DNA of 64,000 nt, from NCBI RefSeq assembly GCF_003576645.1, contig NC_044922.1, positions 28,522,205 through 28,586,204 of the forward strand. The letters are read 5' to 3'. Position numbers and translations under genes: made by a program. The DNA is from Ipomoea triloba (lineage: Eukaryota; Streptophyta; Magnoliopsida; Solanales; Convolvulaceae). The number at the start of each line of letters is the position of its first letter. Within the stretch, counting starts at the first letter, position 1. The notes below the pieces were generated by a model. That model was not told where the DNA came from, ran no database searches, and saw nothing but the letters and a program-made list of their open reading frames with translations. Shown here one piece after another: positions 35,728-48,196 of this stretch.

Positions 35728-38700
35728 CATTATACTGCTTTAATCTTCCTAATAACGTCTAACACTCTCCCAGCTACCCAACATACGACGGTCACCCCAT
35801 AGAAAATGGCCTAAATTATTAGCTCACCAATAAGACTCACCAATTCTCTATTAAGGAGTTGACTAATAATCATATAAAAACTTCTTTAAAAAAATAATAA
35901 TAATATCATGTTTAATTTGGACCACTTATTATCGTACAAAACAATTCATTTGTGACAGATGGGAAGTAATATAATGACATTATCGTACATATTTAATTAG
36001 CTAAAAAACATTCATGCATGCATGAAACAAATACGTGTAATTAATACTTCTCATTGAATTCCAGTCAAGAGGCCGGCCTACTACGTGTCAGATTATTAGA
36101 GTTTAATTAGTTGAATAATTGAGGGTAGGGGCAATCCTAATATAGTTAATTAGTTGAATAATTGATCTTTTGGTTATCATAAGATTTTAAATTTGATTGA
36201 CTTCTTATGATTTCAGTGTGCTTCGTCCAGAATGCACCTTTGAGTAGCAGTTATATATGAGAAAGATCAACGTTCCAAAAAATGTGACAATTGACAAGTG
36301 AATGAAACATAATTCTTATACCTACAAGTTTGATTTTTACCAACATCATCTAATTAGTCTATCTCGTAACACGGATCTTCCTAATGTGATTTACCTATCT
36401 TCTGTGATTTATTTGTTACAGAGTATTATACAAAATAGAATTTATCTGATCTAGTGCACAATTTCAAATAATTTTTACGATTTTCCTAGTTACCCATCGC
36501 CAAATATATATTGACCGACTAAGACATCCAGTAGTATAGCTATCTTCTTCCTGTTGGAACAGTGTTTTTCATATTACTTTCTACTGCTTGGTTTTGCCAT
36601 TAGTTTTTGCTTGGTGGACATTAAATAATTGATGTTGGCCTACAACACTGTAATTTTTACTTGTACCGAGTCAAACTGAAGGGTCAAGTTAGGTAGTCAC
36701 TAAATCAGATGTGAAAATACAATTAAATCATTCAACGTCATTCTAAAATTGTATAATTCTCCTTAAATGATCGATCTGTTGCCACTCAAATTAAAATGTC
36801 AATAAATACGGATAGGCTGATATGTTATGTAGGAAAATTTTATTTAAAGTTCTATATTCTATATAACAGTATAACACTACATATGATTGTGATGTGACTA
36901 TGCAATAAAAAAAAAAAGGAAAAGTAGAAAGTGTTTTGCTTTTCATATCTCTTTATATTTTAAAATTGTAGCTTTATTTTATATATACAAGCTTGTAAAA
37001 GTTTCATAAACTATATATAATTGATCCAAATAAATAAATGTAAATTTATAGACAATGCATATGGCAATAATGAACATGCATCTGTGCACTGCTACATCAC
37101 TCTCATGCCTCAATGACTATACAATCATATCGCCGTCAATTTTAATTTTCCTTTTACAAAATTTAATCTTATATGTGCAGAATATTTATATGGTTGAGAA
37201 TTGAGATTGAGTTGTATGAGGGCAAGGATGTAGAGGAGCATTTTAAGGTTATGAATGTGACACCTCGGCCATATATATTTCATGTTTTGATCGATGAGAT
37301 TAATAAGAAACCAAAGGAACAAATATTGTATAGAAAAGCCATGTCTTATGTATTAATATATATAAGCATGCTGCGCATTAAGAAATAAGAATACTCAATA
37401 TTTTTTGCATTGAGCATCATTCAATTATTGACTTAATTATTTGGAAAAATTAAACTTTGAGAAATCAAGATAACCTCGTTGGGCGAAACTCATATACTTT
37501 AAACCACCACAGGATATTGAAATCGAGATTTTAAGTCTTTCAAGTCATGTTTTCAAGGATAACCTCAATAGATCGAGATTCTTTGGTCCAAGTCATCACA
37601 AGACATGTGCGTCATTGATCCAATTACTCCATCATATAGCATTCGAGGATCAATCACTTTTGAACTAATACATACGAATTTGACACATACTGCACCCACA
37701 TAGTTTGATTCTTACTTGAGTAATGTCTATCATAAAAATCTTTAACATGACACATATACAAGAATGAAATGATTACTTAACCCAAAACATAAATTTTGAT
37801 GTATTAAATCTTTCATAATACTTCTTATTATCAATTTTCAATTATTACCAACTTAAAACTTATATGCTCTTACGTGAAAAGAATCCTATGTGTTGTAGAC
37901 TTTGCAAAACTCCTAATGCATAAAACACAAGCTATTATAAGGTACCTACTATACCTAGGCAATATATAATTGAAAGATTCAATATAATTATTAATTATTG
38001 TGTATGTATTATTGTTTTATATATTACTGGGAGATGATAGGTGTTGAAATAAAGTGAGAGTCAAACGAAGTGATACTATTTAATTTGTCTTTGGGGGTTG
38101 GGTTCAAACTTCAATTGGGTTTGCTTGATGGATACGTTACCAGAGTGATTTTATAAATGTACGGTGTACCACTAGAGTTGTAGATGCTTATAACCTTGGG
38201 TATATTATGATCACAATTAATAAAATAATTATTTTACTCTTTTAGACGTATGCATAATACTAAACCACATGTCTAGCTTGTTTTCTTATTTATCTATTTT
38301 TCGTTTGTTCATGATTTCTTGATCTCGTTTTTCTTAACAATAATATGATTTATAGGTTGAAGAATTAATAGATACATATAGTTATAACTAGTTTTTTATA
38401 CGCGCTTTCCACGAAAACTTGTGCCCAATATTTATACCCAATTAGTAAATCATTTTGAAATAGATATAATGTGTTTTTTTTAGTTGTCGAAGTTCCATTG
38501 ATATTCGAGTAAAATTTTGTTGTGTATGTATTTGAAATTAATACAAGAAATTCAAATTATATTCCACCATAATTTTAAGGGTACTCAACGTTGTATTACA
38601 ACATTTTTGTCTTTGAAAATGAATAAATTTGTTTAAATATAGTCTTCTTCTAATTAGAGATATTTCCATTATAAATTCATATTCATATATGGATATACAT

Positions 38701-38828
38701 AATACTTGATTTCAACTATCTCAATTCAACAACTTCCACATATTGATATCCAAAATCTTGTCTCAATTCAACTGCAAATGCATTATGTTGCTGCTCATTT
38801 ATAATATTAATATTTTTAAATAATAGTG

Positions 38829-38841
38829 TGTGTGTATATAT

Positions 38842-38888
<47 letters not shown>

Positions 38889-38936
38889 TACATATACATA
38901 TACATATATACATATATACATATACATATACATATA

Positions 38937-38969
<33 letters not shown>

Positions 38970-39043
38970 ACATATATATATATACATATACATATATATA
39001 TATATACATATACATATATATATATATATACATATACATATAC

Positions 39044-39094
<51 letters not shown>
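38829..39094. repeat. TA/TACATA compound microsatellite
   Basis: About 265 bases of alternating TATA and TACATA units. It creates long meaningless open frames of Tyr/Ile/His on both strands. Confidence 0.95.
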
Positions 39095-39098
<4 letters not shown>

Positions 39099-39744
39099 GT
39101 ATGCATGTGCATAGTAATTATAATGTGAAAAGATAACAGAAGTTATAACAGTAGGGATAATTCTGTCCAAAAAATTATAAAGTACAACTTTTATAGCGTA
39201 AGGTACAAAAAAATTAACAGAAAAAACGAACATAAATCAAGGGTATAACTTGGATTGAGACTTATTATGTTTTTAGAAGATTACTAGGTAATTAATTTAA
39301 GGTAGCATAATTAGGTGTCCAACATCTACCAACTTATATTCCTTTTTTTGCTAATTAATAGTGATGTAGTATCGATCAGTGGAAGTGGAGTAATAATTGT
39401 GATTTGAGAAGACATTCCGCAACGTACTAGCTAGCAGTTGCACTCCATCCTAGAATTGAATATATAACATCGCATCATGGCTGTACTAACCAATAAACTA
39501 TCAACAAATAATTACATATTTTATATGCATGTATCCATGCCAATAATGTATATAGCATGGTCTGCCTTGCAGAGATTCCTATTGTTTAATTATGAGAGCT
39601 GATGCACTTTTGGAGTTTTGGATTATGTGTTTGTGTTTAAATTATTGTCATAAACAAATGATGATGACAACTTAATCAATTAGTGAAGTAGTTCTTTATG
39701 TCTCTCACTTATATGTGTTTAATATAATTAATACTATGGGAGCA

Positions 39745-40090
39745 ATTCAGTCAAGTTAATTAAACATTTAATGACTTGAAAATTATAAAGTTTCGAGTTT
39801 TGTCTTTTTGTGGTAATTGCTTATTACCCTTATCAATTTGAGTTGGTCCCTTATGGGTAACTTAGACTTGTTCACCTTCTTGTAATCATTTGCCAACTAA
39901 GGTCATAATGAAGACTTCACTCATAGTGCACATTCAGATACTTGCAAGTTTAAATATTTAGGGGGTAACCTTAGCTAAGTTGGTTAGATAGTTGACTTGG
40001 TACCCAAAATGTTTCAAGTTCAACTCCTGATGTAAGCTTTCTTAATTAGTTGGGCATTTTATCGACTAGGGTAGCAAGACCAACTAGCAA
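39745..40090 (+). repeat. Two tandem S2-family repeats
   Basis: The first copy (39745-39945) has TCAATTTGAGTTGGTCCC and GCCAACTAAGGTCATAA. The second (39960-40090) has a very clear tRNA-like head: TTAGCTAAGTTGGTTAGATA resembles an A box and TTTCAAGTTCAACTCC a B box. It is followed by a shortened body with CGACTAGGGTAGCAAGACC. Confidence 0.6.
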
Positions 40091-40816
40091 AATGCATCTT
40101 TAAATAACATTTGTGAGATTTTCCCTTAATAAAAGTTTTATAAACGTTTTCCTTTTAATTTGAATAGATTTAATCTCTCAATTATTTAAATTATTGTAAA
40201 TTTAGCCCATCATATTAAAAACTAATAAAACAAATGTTGCCTTAAAATGGATGACCGAGTAGATGAATAATTGTCATACCAAAAAACTAACTCGAACTTG
40301 ATTCTTGTTAATAGCTATTACAAAATAATAACAATTGAGAAAATATATAAAATTGCTTGTTTTTTCCTTAACCCTCAAAAATTAATTTTAGAAAATAAAA
40401 AGAAAAGAACAAAAGTTGATATCGCTTTTGATCTCTTGATATTATTAACTATTCATTTATTTGTACACAATCAGTCAAATCATTTTGGAACAACCAATAT
40501 AACAAAATATAATTCAATTCCAAGTAGTTTCAGTTGTCCATATTGTATGCCCATGCTGCCATGTCATGCAATATGCAAATGGACGTCTCTAGAGAGTGGC
40601 CATGGATTCATTGTAACGTGGCAGCGGTGCATATATACACACACCATGTGGTCCAATTGATTCCTCACTAATAACAACACTCATATATCATCATCATCAT
40701 ATCTTTGCAATTCAACATCATATCATACCATGCACATGCCATGTGGAACTCTTCATTTCTTTCAAATAATTTACACTTCATTATTGCAAATATTTGCATA
40801 TATGCCACCCCCAACC

Positions 40817-41098
40817 CCTCAAGTTCCTTACCCAGCCCGGCAGAATTGTAGATGAGTAAATCGTGATGACTAAGCAATCTCTTAAGTGAGAGAACTAGTA
40901 TTTGGTGCTCACAAGGAGCCCACCACATTAAGATTGCTGTTAAGACTAATTCTAAGTCCTCAAGTTCCTTACCCAACCCAACAGAATTGTAGATGAGTAA
41001 ATCTTGATGGCTAAGCGACCTCTTAAGTGAGAGAACTAGTATTTGATGTTCACAAGGAGCACACTACATTAAGACGGATGTTAAGGCTAATATTGAGT
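40817..41098. repeat. Two tandem 141-bp units
   Basis: Units at 40817-40957 and 40958-41098 share CCTCAAGTTCCTTACCCA, CAGAATTGTAGATGAGTAAA and CTTAAGTGAGAGAACTAGTA. A related block occurs at 11620-11745. Origin not recognised. Confidence 0.8.
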
Positions 41099-42178
41099 CC
41101 TCACCATCAATCTGCAACTGAGTACGACCAGCAGTGTTGTCTATGCGCCTCATCCATTTTTTCTTTCTAATTTTAAGTTTATCTTGTTTAATATCCATCT
41201 CTTGTACTAAAAAAAAAATCAATATCTTAATGTGAAAATATTTATTTATTGTCAATACTGATATATGTACTAATGTATATACAGTCCATGATATTTGCAT
41301 GTATGAGCCTATTACGTTGGATCTTTCTAGTGTTCGTGGTGGTTTACCTTTCTTGTCTGATTTGTGAGCTATTACATAAAAACAAAGTTTATATAGTGTG
41401 TGCAGTTGTTGCTTTCCTTATCATTCAAAAAGAGAAAAAAAATGTATGCATGTAGAAGTTTGGAACGCTATTAAAAAAATATTCAAAATGATCCAAATTT
41501 AAAGATCTCTCGCACTTCTATAACTCTATTTTTAAATTGTTTTACGATTCTATACCACTATTTTTTTCTTTGGTAAAATTTGAACCTTAGAACCTTACAA
41601 TTGCTAGTAAAACAAAATTTATAATAATTATTTTTGATTGGTTCACCAATTGAGTTGTGTTTAAGTGTTTTTTTTTTTTTGGGATTATAATAAATGGATA
41701 CATAAACGTAAACTACATGTTATGCATAGTATTCAAGAGGGTAATAATGCATGTATGTACAATGGTGGAATACTATATAAGGTATTGAATGTAGTTTCAA
41801 TGTACACCATTTAAATCAGTCCAATCAGGATATATGGTGCATTTGGTTGAGTGTCGTGTTAGACTTTTGTCGTGATGGTAAATTGGTACAATAATATTTT
41901 GGAAGTAAATAAACGTGACAAAGTTTATGGTCTAGACTAGACACTTGGAGGTAGTTAATTGTAGAAGGGAAAATGGAAAATGATAACAATAAGACAAATA
42001 TTACTTAGTACACGTGGCTAGCTAGTTTCTTTTTATTAATTATGTGTTAAATAGTGACTCATTGTTTAATTGAGTAGTTAAATTAATAATGAAACGTCCA
42101 CCTTTTTATTTTGTTAGAAGAATATGTAATATTATGCTTACTTAATCCAAAATAATATTAAGAGAGTCTCATATTATT

Positions 42179-42407
42179 CCTTGGTGTGAGTGGCCGAACA
42201 CTCTTGTCCCTTACGAGGCTGACTCGGTGTGAACGGAAATTAGTCTAAGTATGGTACAAATTTGATAAAAGAAAATAACGACAACGTTTATGCAGTATAT
42301 GTTCATAACTACTTTCGTCAAGTCAATATCAATTTTACTGAGGCTCAAACTCACCCCCTACTATATGAGAGTGCAATAAAATGTCACTAGACCACAAGGT
42401 CTTTGCC
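42179..42407 (-). mobile_element. S1-family SINE, complete, with 17-bp target duplication
   Basis: The flanks GAGAGTCTCATATTATT (42162-42178) and GAGAGTCTCGTATTATT (42408-42424) match at 16 of 17 bases. The long target duplication is typical of retroposition. Read on the minus strand, the 229-bp element starts GGCAAAGACCTTGTGGTCTA (A-box region) and has GAGTTTGAGCCTC as its B box. Its 3' half (42179-42285) is not shared with the shorter copies in the window. Confidence 0.78.
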
Positions 42408-43153
42408 GAGAGTCTCGTATTATTTATACTCTGATCTTTTTTCTCCTGTGTTAATTTGTATTTGTTTGAGGTGTATCTAGTGTAGGTTGTTCCATGGAAT
42501 GGTCCTTTGGCACGAAGGGGCACCTCAGACCTGCCGGCATGTTAGTTGAACATTTCTGACAACAATATTAAAACAAACCAATACGACTGTCGATTTTGAC
42601 GTGTCGAGTCCCAACTTCCAAACATTTATGTTTATATATCAAATTTTAATGTACCTATGGAATATGTTTTCAACAAAAATACCAAAAATACATTTTTTAC
42701 AGGATTAATAATTATATAATATATAAATATTACTCTTGTTCTTAGATTCTTAATTGTAAAATTAAAAATAATTTATTTTGAGAATCATAATGGAATTTCA
42801 TTGAGAACATAATAAATTGAAATATATACATCGACAATAAATACAATTGACATTTATTCTTTATGGATGTATAATTGACATATCTAGTAGATATGTGTGT
42901 TTGTGAAGGTGACATAGAATTATTTAATGCTAAAACAGTTTGATTTACAAATTGAATTATTGCTACTAGTTGAATGGAGCAACTATAGTTTAAGAGATTT
43001 GATGGGGTTAAAGCCTTATCAAGGGAAACAATAACCCAAGATTAACGAATTGCATTTCAGAAGATTAAATCGATCATATGTAGCCGAGAGTATTGCAACT
43101 AGGTCCACTTAATTACAATGAACAGGACATATTAAGCTAACCTACATACACTT

Positions 43154-43415
43154 CGGTCATTATACCATGGACCATGGGTCATGGCTGATACTGCAGTTGT
43201 GTTGAACTGATATTGCAGTTGTATTGAACGGATACTGCAGTTGTATTGAAAAGGAACTGCAGTTGCGCGGAACAGAGGTTGTGTCATCCGTCTGGAACTG
43301 CAGTTGTGTTGAACATATGAACGGCCTCTGTTCCGCGCAACTACAGTTTCCTTTCAACACAATTGCAACACAACTGCAGTATCAATCATGATTATGGTCC
43401 ACAGTATAATTTGCG
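43154..43415. mobile_element. TIR element, copy A (262 bp), 9-bp target duplication
   Basis: Exact direct repeats CATACACTT flank the element (43145-43153 and 43416-43424). The TIRs are CGGTCATTATACCATGGACC and, read inward from the right, CGCAAATTATACTGTGGACC. The core consists of about five units of the type GATACTGCAGTTGTGTTGAA, plus a large fold-back around GGAACTGCAGTTGCGCGGAA and its complement. No coding capacity. Confidence 0.8.
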
Positions 43416-43574
43416 CATACACTTACCACAACGTCAAAGTAGACCTTGATAGCCATGTGGTAGACTGGCATGTATTTCATGTTATTTAACCAATTGACCA
43501 CCTCCATCAACCAAAGCTTGCCACGAGTTATCATGACATTAGTTAAAGACTTTAGCATAACTAAACTCTCTTTT

Positions 43575-43701
43575 TGTCAAAGACCTTGTGGTCTAGTGAC
43601 ATTGGGTGTCCCGATTTTCACTATCACATGGATAATGGGAGTGGGTTTGAGCCTCCACTGTACTGTTGACTCTTTGTGCTTCAAAAAAAAAAAAAAAAAA
43701 C
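43575..43701 (+). mobile_element. S1-family SINE with poly-A tail and target duplication
   Basis: CTCTCTTTT flanks both sides (43566-43574 and 43702-43710). The body has the A-box-like GTGGTCTAGTGACATTGGG, the B-box-like GGGTTTGAGCCTC and the tail GTTGACTCTTTGTGCTTC followed by an 18-base A run. This is the best evidence that S1 is a tRNA-derived retroposon. Confidence 0.85.
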
Positions 43702-44397
43702 CTCTCTTTTCTAGTTGAGAGGATATATTTTACTTTTGAACTTACCAATATTAACATTACATTATAAATTAATTAGCTTAGTCTAACTAATTTAGTCAAC
43801 TACGCTCCCAATCATCTCGTACACATTAAACTATTATAAGATCTTGTTCCTAATCTTATTAAGTAAGGTAATATAAACCCTCATTCATTCCAATTTAAAA
43901 ACTATGGTATAAAATTTATTTATAAATTTAATAATGAAATACAATGGACCGGATTGATCAAAGTTGCATGGATCGGATCGGAGTTAACAAATAGGAATTG
44001 CTAAATTAAAGGTGGCGAAATTTGTCTCTTCTCCGGCGTGCGGCCGTGCGCCGCCTTTAATTGACCGCGGCACCATGCTTTCTGCAATTCTTCTACACCA
44101 CAAATTATAATTTATGACTTTTCATTACTTTCAAGAAAGAAATGTCTGGAAATCTACTATACGGCACTATATTTGCATGTGCATATGATATTTACACTCC
44201 TATATATCTTATTAATACCAACTTGTATCAAGATATATATAATTTCATAATGATGAACAAATCATAACACCTACATCTACTTGATGCAACTTTTTTTTTT
44301 TTCATTAAATAAATTATATATATGATATGAATTCAAATACAAGACTAAAATAATACAAAAAGTAGTTGTTAAACATAGGTATGCTTTAAATATAATT

Positions 44398-45341
44398 GGA
44401 ATAAGGGTGAAATAGGCCACTGAACTACACACCAAAACGCAATTAGGCCATCGAACTAAAAAATAATGCAATTAGGTCCCTGCATTACACAAAATCATGC
44501 AATTTGATCCAAAATGACTTGTTTTACCTGCTTTGCCAGTTACCAATTTTAAAAATAATATTTTAAAATAATTTTAAATAAAATATTAATTAAAATTAAA
44601 ATTAAGAATTAAAAAAAATTTAATTATTAATTTTAATTTTAATTAATTATTTTATGAGTTAATTCCAGCAATGGTCCTCCGATTATGTTGATTTTCCAAA
44701 ATTAGTCCCCGACTTTTAATTTGGACAATTTAGGTCCCTTGACTTTCAAATTCTTTTCAATGTTGGTCCTTTCATCAAATTTTGGTTAAATTGAGGTCAA
44801 ATGAAGGGGTAAAATTGTCCGTTCACTTGTATACTCGTATTTCTTCTGTCCTATACGCTATATATATGAATATAATATCAGTTGAAGAGACATTGAATGA
44901 GATTATATGGCTTTGATTGAGACTTCGACTGAGATTATATTCATATATACAATGTATAAGATAGGAGAAATACGAGTAATAATACAATAAACATGTGAAC
45001 GGACAATTTTACCCCTTCATTTGACCTCAATTTAATCAAAATTTGACGAAAGGACCAACATTGGAAAGAATTTGAAAGTCAAGAGACCTAAATTGTCCAA
45101 ATTAAAAGTCGGGGACTAATTTTGGAAAATCAATATAGTCGGAGGACCATGGCTGGAATTAACTCTTATTTTATTTAAAATTATTTTTAAAATTAGTAAC
45201 CGGCAAAACAGATAAAACAAGTCATTTTGAATCAAATTGCATGAGTTTATGTAGTTCAGGGACACAATTGCATTGTTTTTGAGTTCGATGGCCTAATTGC
45301 ATTTTGGTGTGTAGTTCAGTGACCTATTTGACCCTTATTCC
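44398..45341. mobile_element. Outer 944-bp MULE-type MITE, interrupted by another element
   Basis: The terminal inverted repeats start GGAATAAGGGTGAAATAGGC (left) and GGAATAAGGGTCAAATAGGT (right, read inward) and extend over more than 100 bases. The perfect 9-bp flanks AATATAATT (44389-44397 and 45342-45350) match Mutator-like insertion. The element itself is about 425 bp once the nested 510-bp element and its duplicated 9 bp are removed. Confidence 0.9.
44656..45165. mobile_element. Inner 510-bp MULE-type MITE nested in the outer one
   Basis: The ends are GAGTTAATTCCAGCAATGGT (left) and GAGTTAATTCCAGCCATGGT (right, read inward). The perfect 9-bp flanks TTATTTTAT (44647-44655 and 45166-45174) show insertion into the outer element. 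The arms continue as an inverted repeat for about 200 bases (GTCCCCGACTTTTAATTTGG type). No ORF. Confidence 0.92.
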
Positions 45342-46525
45342 AATATAATTTTTGTTGTTAGTTTTAGCAGCAGAAGGGATTGTCTAAACGGACAAAACAT
45401 TAATACATCAATTCAAACCACGCGTCTAAAGTTGAGAGAACCGGTTAAGTTCTTCTAAGCAACCTCACCAAAATAGTGGACGGTGCTTGATCACATGCAC
45501 ATCTCGTTCAGGAAGGATTCAGACTGAGGAAGTCTAAAAAAATGCAATGTTTCATAAAGTTTTTAAAAATTAATGTAAAAATTAGTAGTGTAATTATTAA
45601 AAAATTAATTCTCTTATTGAAATGATTAAATCATTATTTTTCCCACTTATTTTTATAAAGATAGTGTTTATAAAAAAAAATATTTGTTAAAAAATTCTAG
45701 GCGTCATTGAAGGGTATAACAAAAGACAGAAAACGCAGATTTCTGATAAAATTCTGATCTTAAATCACATGCAAAAAAATAATGAATAACGAAAATGATT
45801 GCCCAAGAGTTTGATTGAATTGAAGGGTTAATTATTTGAATAAGTTATCTCTAAAGGGGCCAATGGTTATATTATATAAATACTCCGTATATAAAAGAAC
45901 TGTGAGGCTATAGAATCACATGGAAAAATGCGGTAGGAATTGTCATCAAAGACCGATGATTTGTGGTAGTGTGAAGTGAATGAAGTGGATAATGTCAAAA
46001 TAAATAAATTAATTAATTAAAATTGACCGACATGCCTTCATAGAGAATTTTACAGATAAGGTTTAAGGTAGTGTATTGGAAAAGTAAATATAAATATAAA
46101 TAAAAGTTAGAGTAACAAAAAGATTATGGGGTTGCTAAATTTATTCATCTCTTTATCTCTTGATATTTTTATTTTTATTTTTATTTTTATTTTTTAATTT
46201 ATGAAGTTGATTTGTTCAATGTTTAGTTATCGACTATGTTTTTTTTTTTTTATAAATATTTTTAAAACTTATATTTCAACCTCACCAACAAATGTTGTAG
46301 TTTATAAACTATTTGAAATTTATATAGATTTAGCGATAATGATATTGAATAAAGGTGGAATAAATACGTTAATATTGTGAAGAAAAAGTAAATAAAGGTG
46401 ATATATATATGATGAACAACTACTCATGTTCATGTTTTAAAATAGAAAATATGTTATAAATGCTACTATAGTGCTTTATTTTTAAAATAAAATTACTTAG
46501 TTAGGTTGAAAAATAATATCTATTT

Positions 46526-46853
46526 GAGTTAATGCCATATAAGGTCATCCGAGTATACTTATTTTGTCACATTTAGTCCTAAAATTTTAAATTGTCACTC
46601 GTGGTCTTTTGATTTTTAAAATTTTATTCATGGTCCACTTAACCACCCATTGTCCTTTTAACTTTCAAAATTTAATCAACCCTAATCTTTTTGAAGGACC
46701 ATGACGAGTTAAATTAAAGAACCATAGATTGTTAACTTGGACCACGAATTGTAATAATTTAAAAGTCGAAGGACGACGAGTGGTCAATTTGAAAGTTTAG
46801 AACTAAACGTGGCAAAATCACTATATTCGAAGAATCCCAGATGGTATTAACTC
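46526..46853. mobile_element. 328-bp MITE related to the inner nested element
   Basis: The ends GAGTTAATGCCATATAAGGT and, read inward from the right, GAGTTAATACCATCTGGGAT share the GAGTTAAT terminus of the inner element at 44656. The flanks TATCTATTT (46517-46525) and TATTTATTT (46854-46862) agree at 8 of 9 bases. Confidence 0.8.
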
Positions 46854-47807
46854 TATTTATTTTATATTTTAAATTTAAAAATATTTAAATTCGGAAAAAA
46901 AATACTTTAAAATTATTCTTTAAAAAAAGAGAACTATATTATAGCTAAATAATTCAAAAATTTTCATTTTAGAGAGGAAATAGTCAAACGAGTCTCATAT
47001 GAAGAAGAAACAACATAATTCAACCTTTAATGTAAAAATTTTTAAAAAAAAAAGTTTTATCAAAATCCCTTAAAGCAATAAGAAGTGTAATTGAGTCTAA
47101 ATGTTACATACTCAATAGGCTATCGTAAATATAGCTAAAACATAATGCAATTCGTTTTTTATTTTTTAATAAATCGCCACTAAATATCTCTCATATTATT
47201 GGACAATTGTAGCTATTTGAAATTATAGTGAAGATTTCTTCTTACCAAAAAAAAAATAGTGAAGATTTCTGACAATCTTAATTATTAAGGAATAATAGTA
47301 CACAATAATAAATGATTACCTTAGAAAATTACGGAAATATTTAAAGATCACACGTACATAACCTCTTAAATAGGTAATATTTAAAATTAATTGCACTTTT
47401 CACTCATTTCAAGAGTCATGATATCTTTTCCTTTTTCATGTAAAGAGGTCAATTATATTTCAGTTACATTTCCAACAATCAATTGTATGATATAAATCAC
47501 AAAATACAAATATTAATTTATTTAATCATCGGTTACAGGCAGCAAGAATATACCATATACGGAATGTCGGGTGGGGGAGAAATTAGTAATTAATCAGCCA
47601 ATAGAAAACGGCATTTTAGACAATCCACCTCAATCATCAATCAAACGGACCCACTGGGACACGCGTCAGTCCATAATTGACTATATGATCCTCAATTTTC
47701 CAGAAACCCCTTTACGATCACGCCACGTAGCACGACCAAAAGATATCTGACCGTCGGACAGCGACGAGTAATCTTGTTCGGAAAAGACGGTTTTACCCTT
47801 GAACCGG

Positions 47808-47815
47808 CTATAAAT
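47808..47815 (+). promoter_or_regulatory. TATA box of the CIPK gene
   Basis: CTATAAAT lies 382-389 bases before the CIPK start codon. Upstream at 47661 is ACGCGT, a core bound by CAMTA calcium/calmodulin factors, and near 47724 is CCACGTAG, an ACGT-core site. Their use is inferred. The start of transcription is expected near 47840. Confidence 0.55.
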
Positions 47816-47929
47816 TTATCCACTGGCCTAAAGCCTGGGAGAAAGGAAAGAAATCTCTTTTTTTTTGATAAGTTTTGATATCTTTCCATTTGAGAGTTGT
47901 TTGGAGAAGTTTGGGGCGGCGGCTAGGGA

Positions 47930-48050
47930 ATGCAGAGAGATGAGAAGATCGCCGCTTTCTAACCCCCTTCTGGTAGGCGGCGGCGGCCACCACAAACCAC
48001 CGCACTCCGGCGGCAGAACTTGTCACCGGAAACACGTCGAAGACGGGTGA
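47930..48050 (+). CDS. Two overlapping upstream ORFs in the CIPK leader
   Basis: ATG 47930 opens a 10-codon ORF ending at TAA 47960-47962. ATG 47940, in another frame, opens a 36-codon ORF (begins MRRSPLSNPLL, with a Gly/His/Pro-rich centre) ending at TGA 48048-48050. Both lie between the predicted transcription start and the CIPK ATG at 48197, so both would be met first by scanning ribosomes. Confidence 0.45.
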
Positions 48051-48196
48051 TCCATTCCCGTCTTCTCTCTTCAGTTCGATCTATAATATAATCCTTTCTA
48101 TTTCTCACCTGAATTAAACCTATTTCTGAAAGTAATTAAGCATTGAATTTAGCTTTAGCGAGTAGCGGAATCGAAAAATTGTTTTGTGATCGGAGA

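Larger units (their letters stand above)
33859..47560. other. Gene-poor repeat region between the reticulon and CIPK genes
   Basis: About 13.7 kb without a gene I can support. Elements delimited inside it are listed separately. A 64-codon open frame at 37185-37388 (reading IWLRIEIELYEGKDVEEHFK) looks protein-like but I could not assign it. The remainder is AT-rich unique or old repeat sequence. Confidence 0.6.

Noticed and set aside
37185..37388. Protein-like stretch IWLRIEIELYEGKDVEEHFK and following residues
   Set aside because: Looks like real coding composition, but I know no family for it, it has no neighbouring exons with splice sites that I could join, and it may be a transposon relic or chance. 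Worth a protein search but not called as a gene.
38716..39233. Several 94-144 codon frames of Tyr/Ile/His/Val
   Set aside because: They are translations of a TA/TACATA microsatellite in multiple frames.
40271..40660. 129-codon plus-strand frame
   Set aside because: Asn/Ile/Lys-rich with no motif, starting at a non-ATG codon region in AT-rich DNA; most likely chance.
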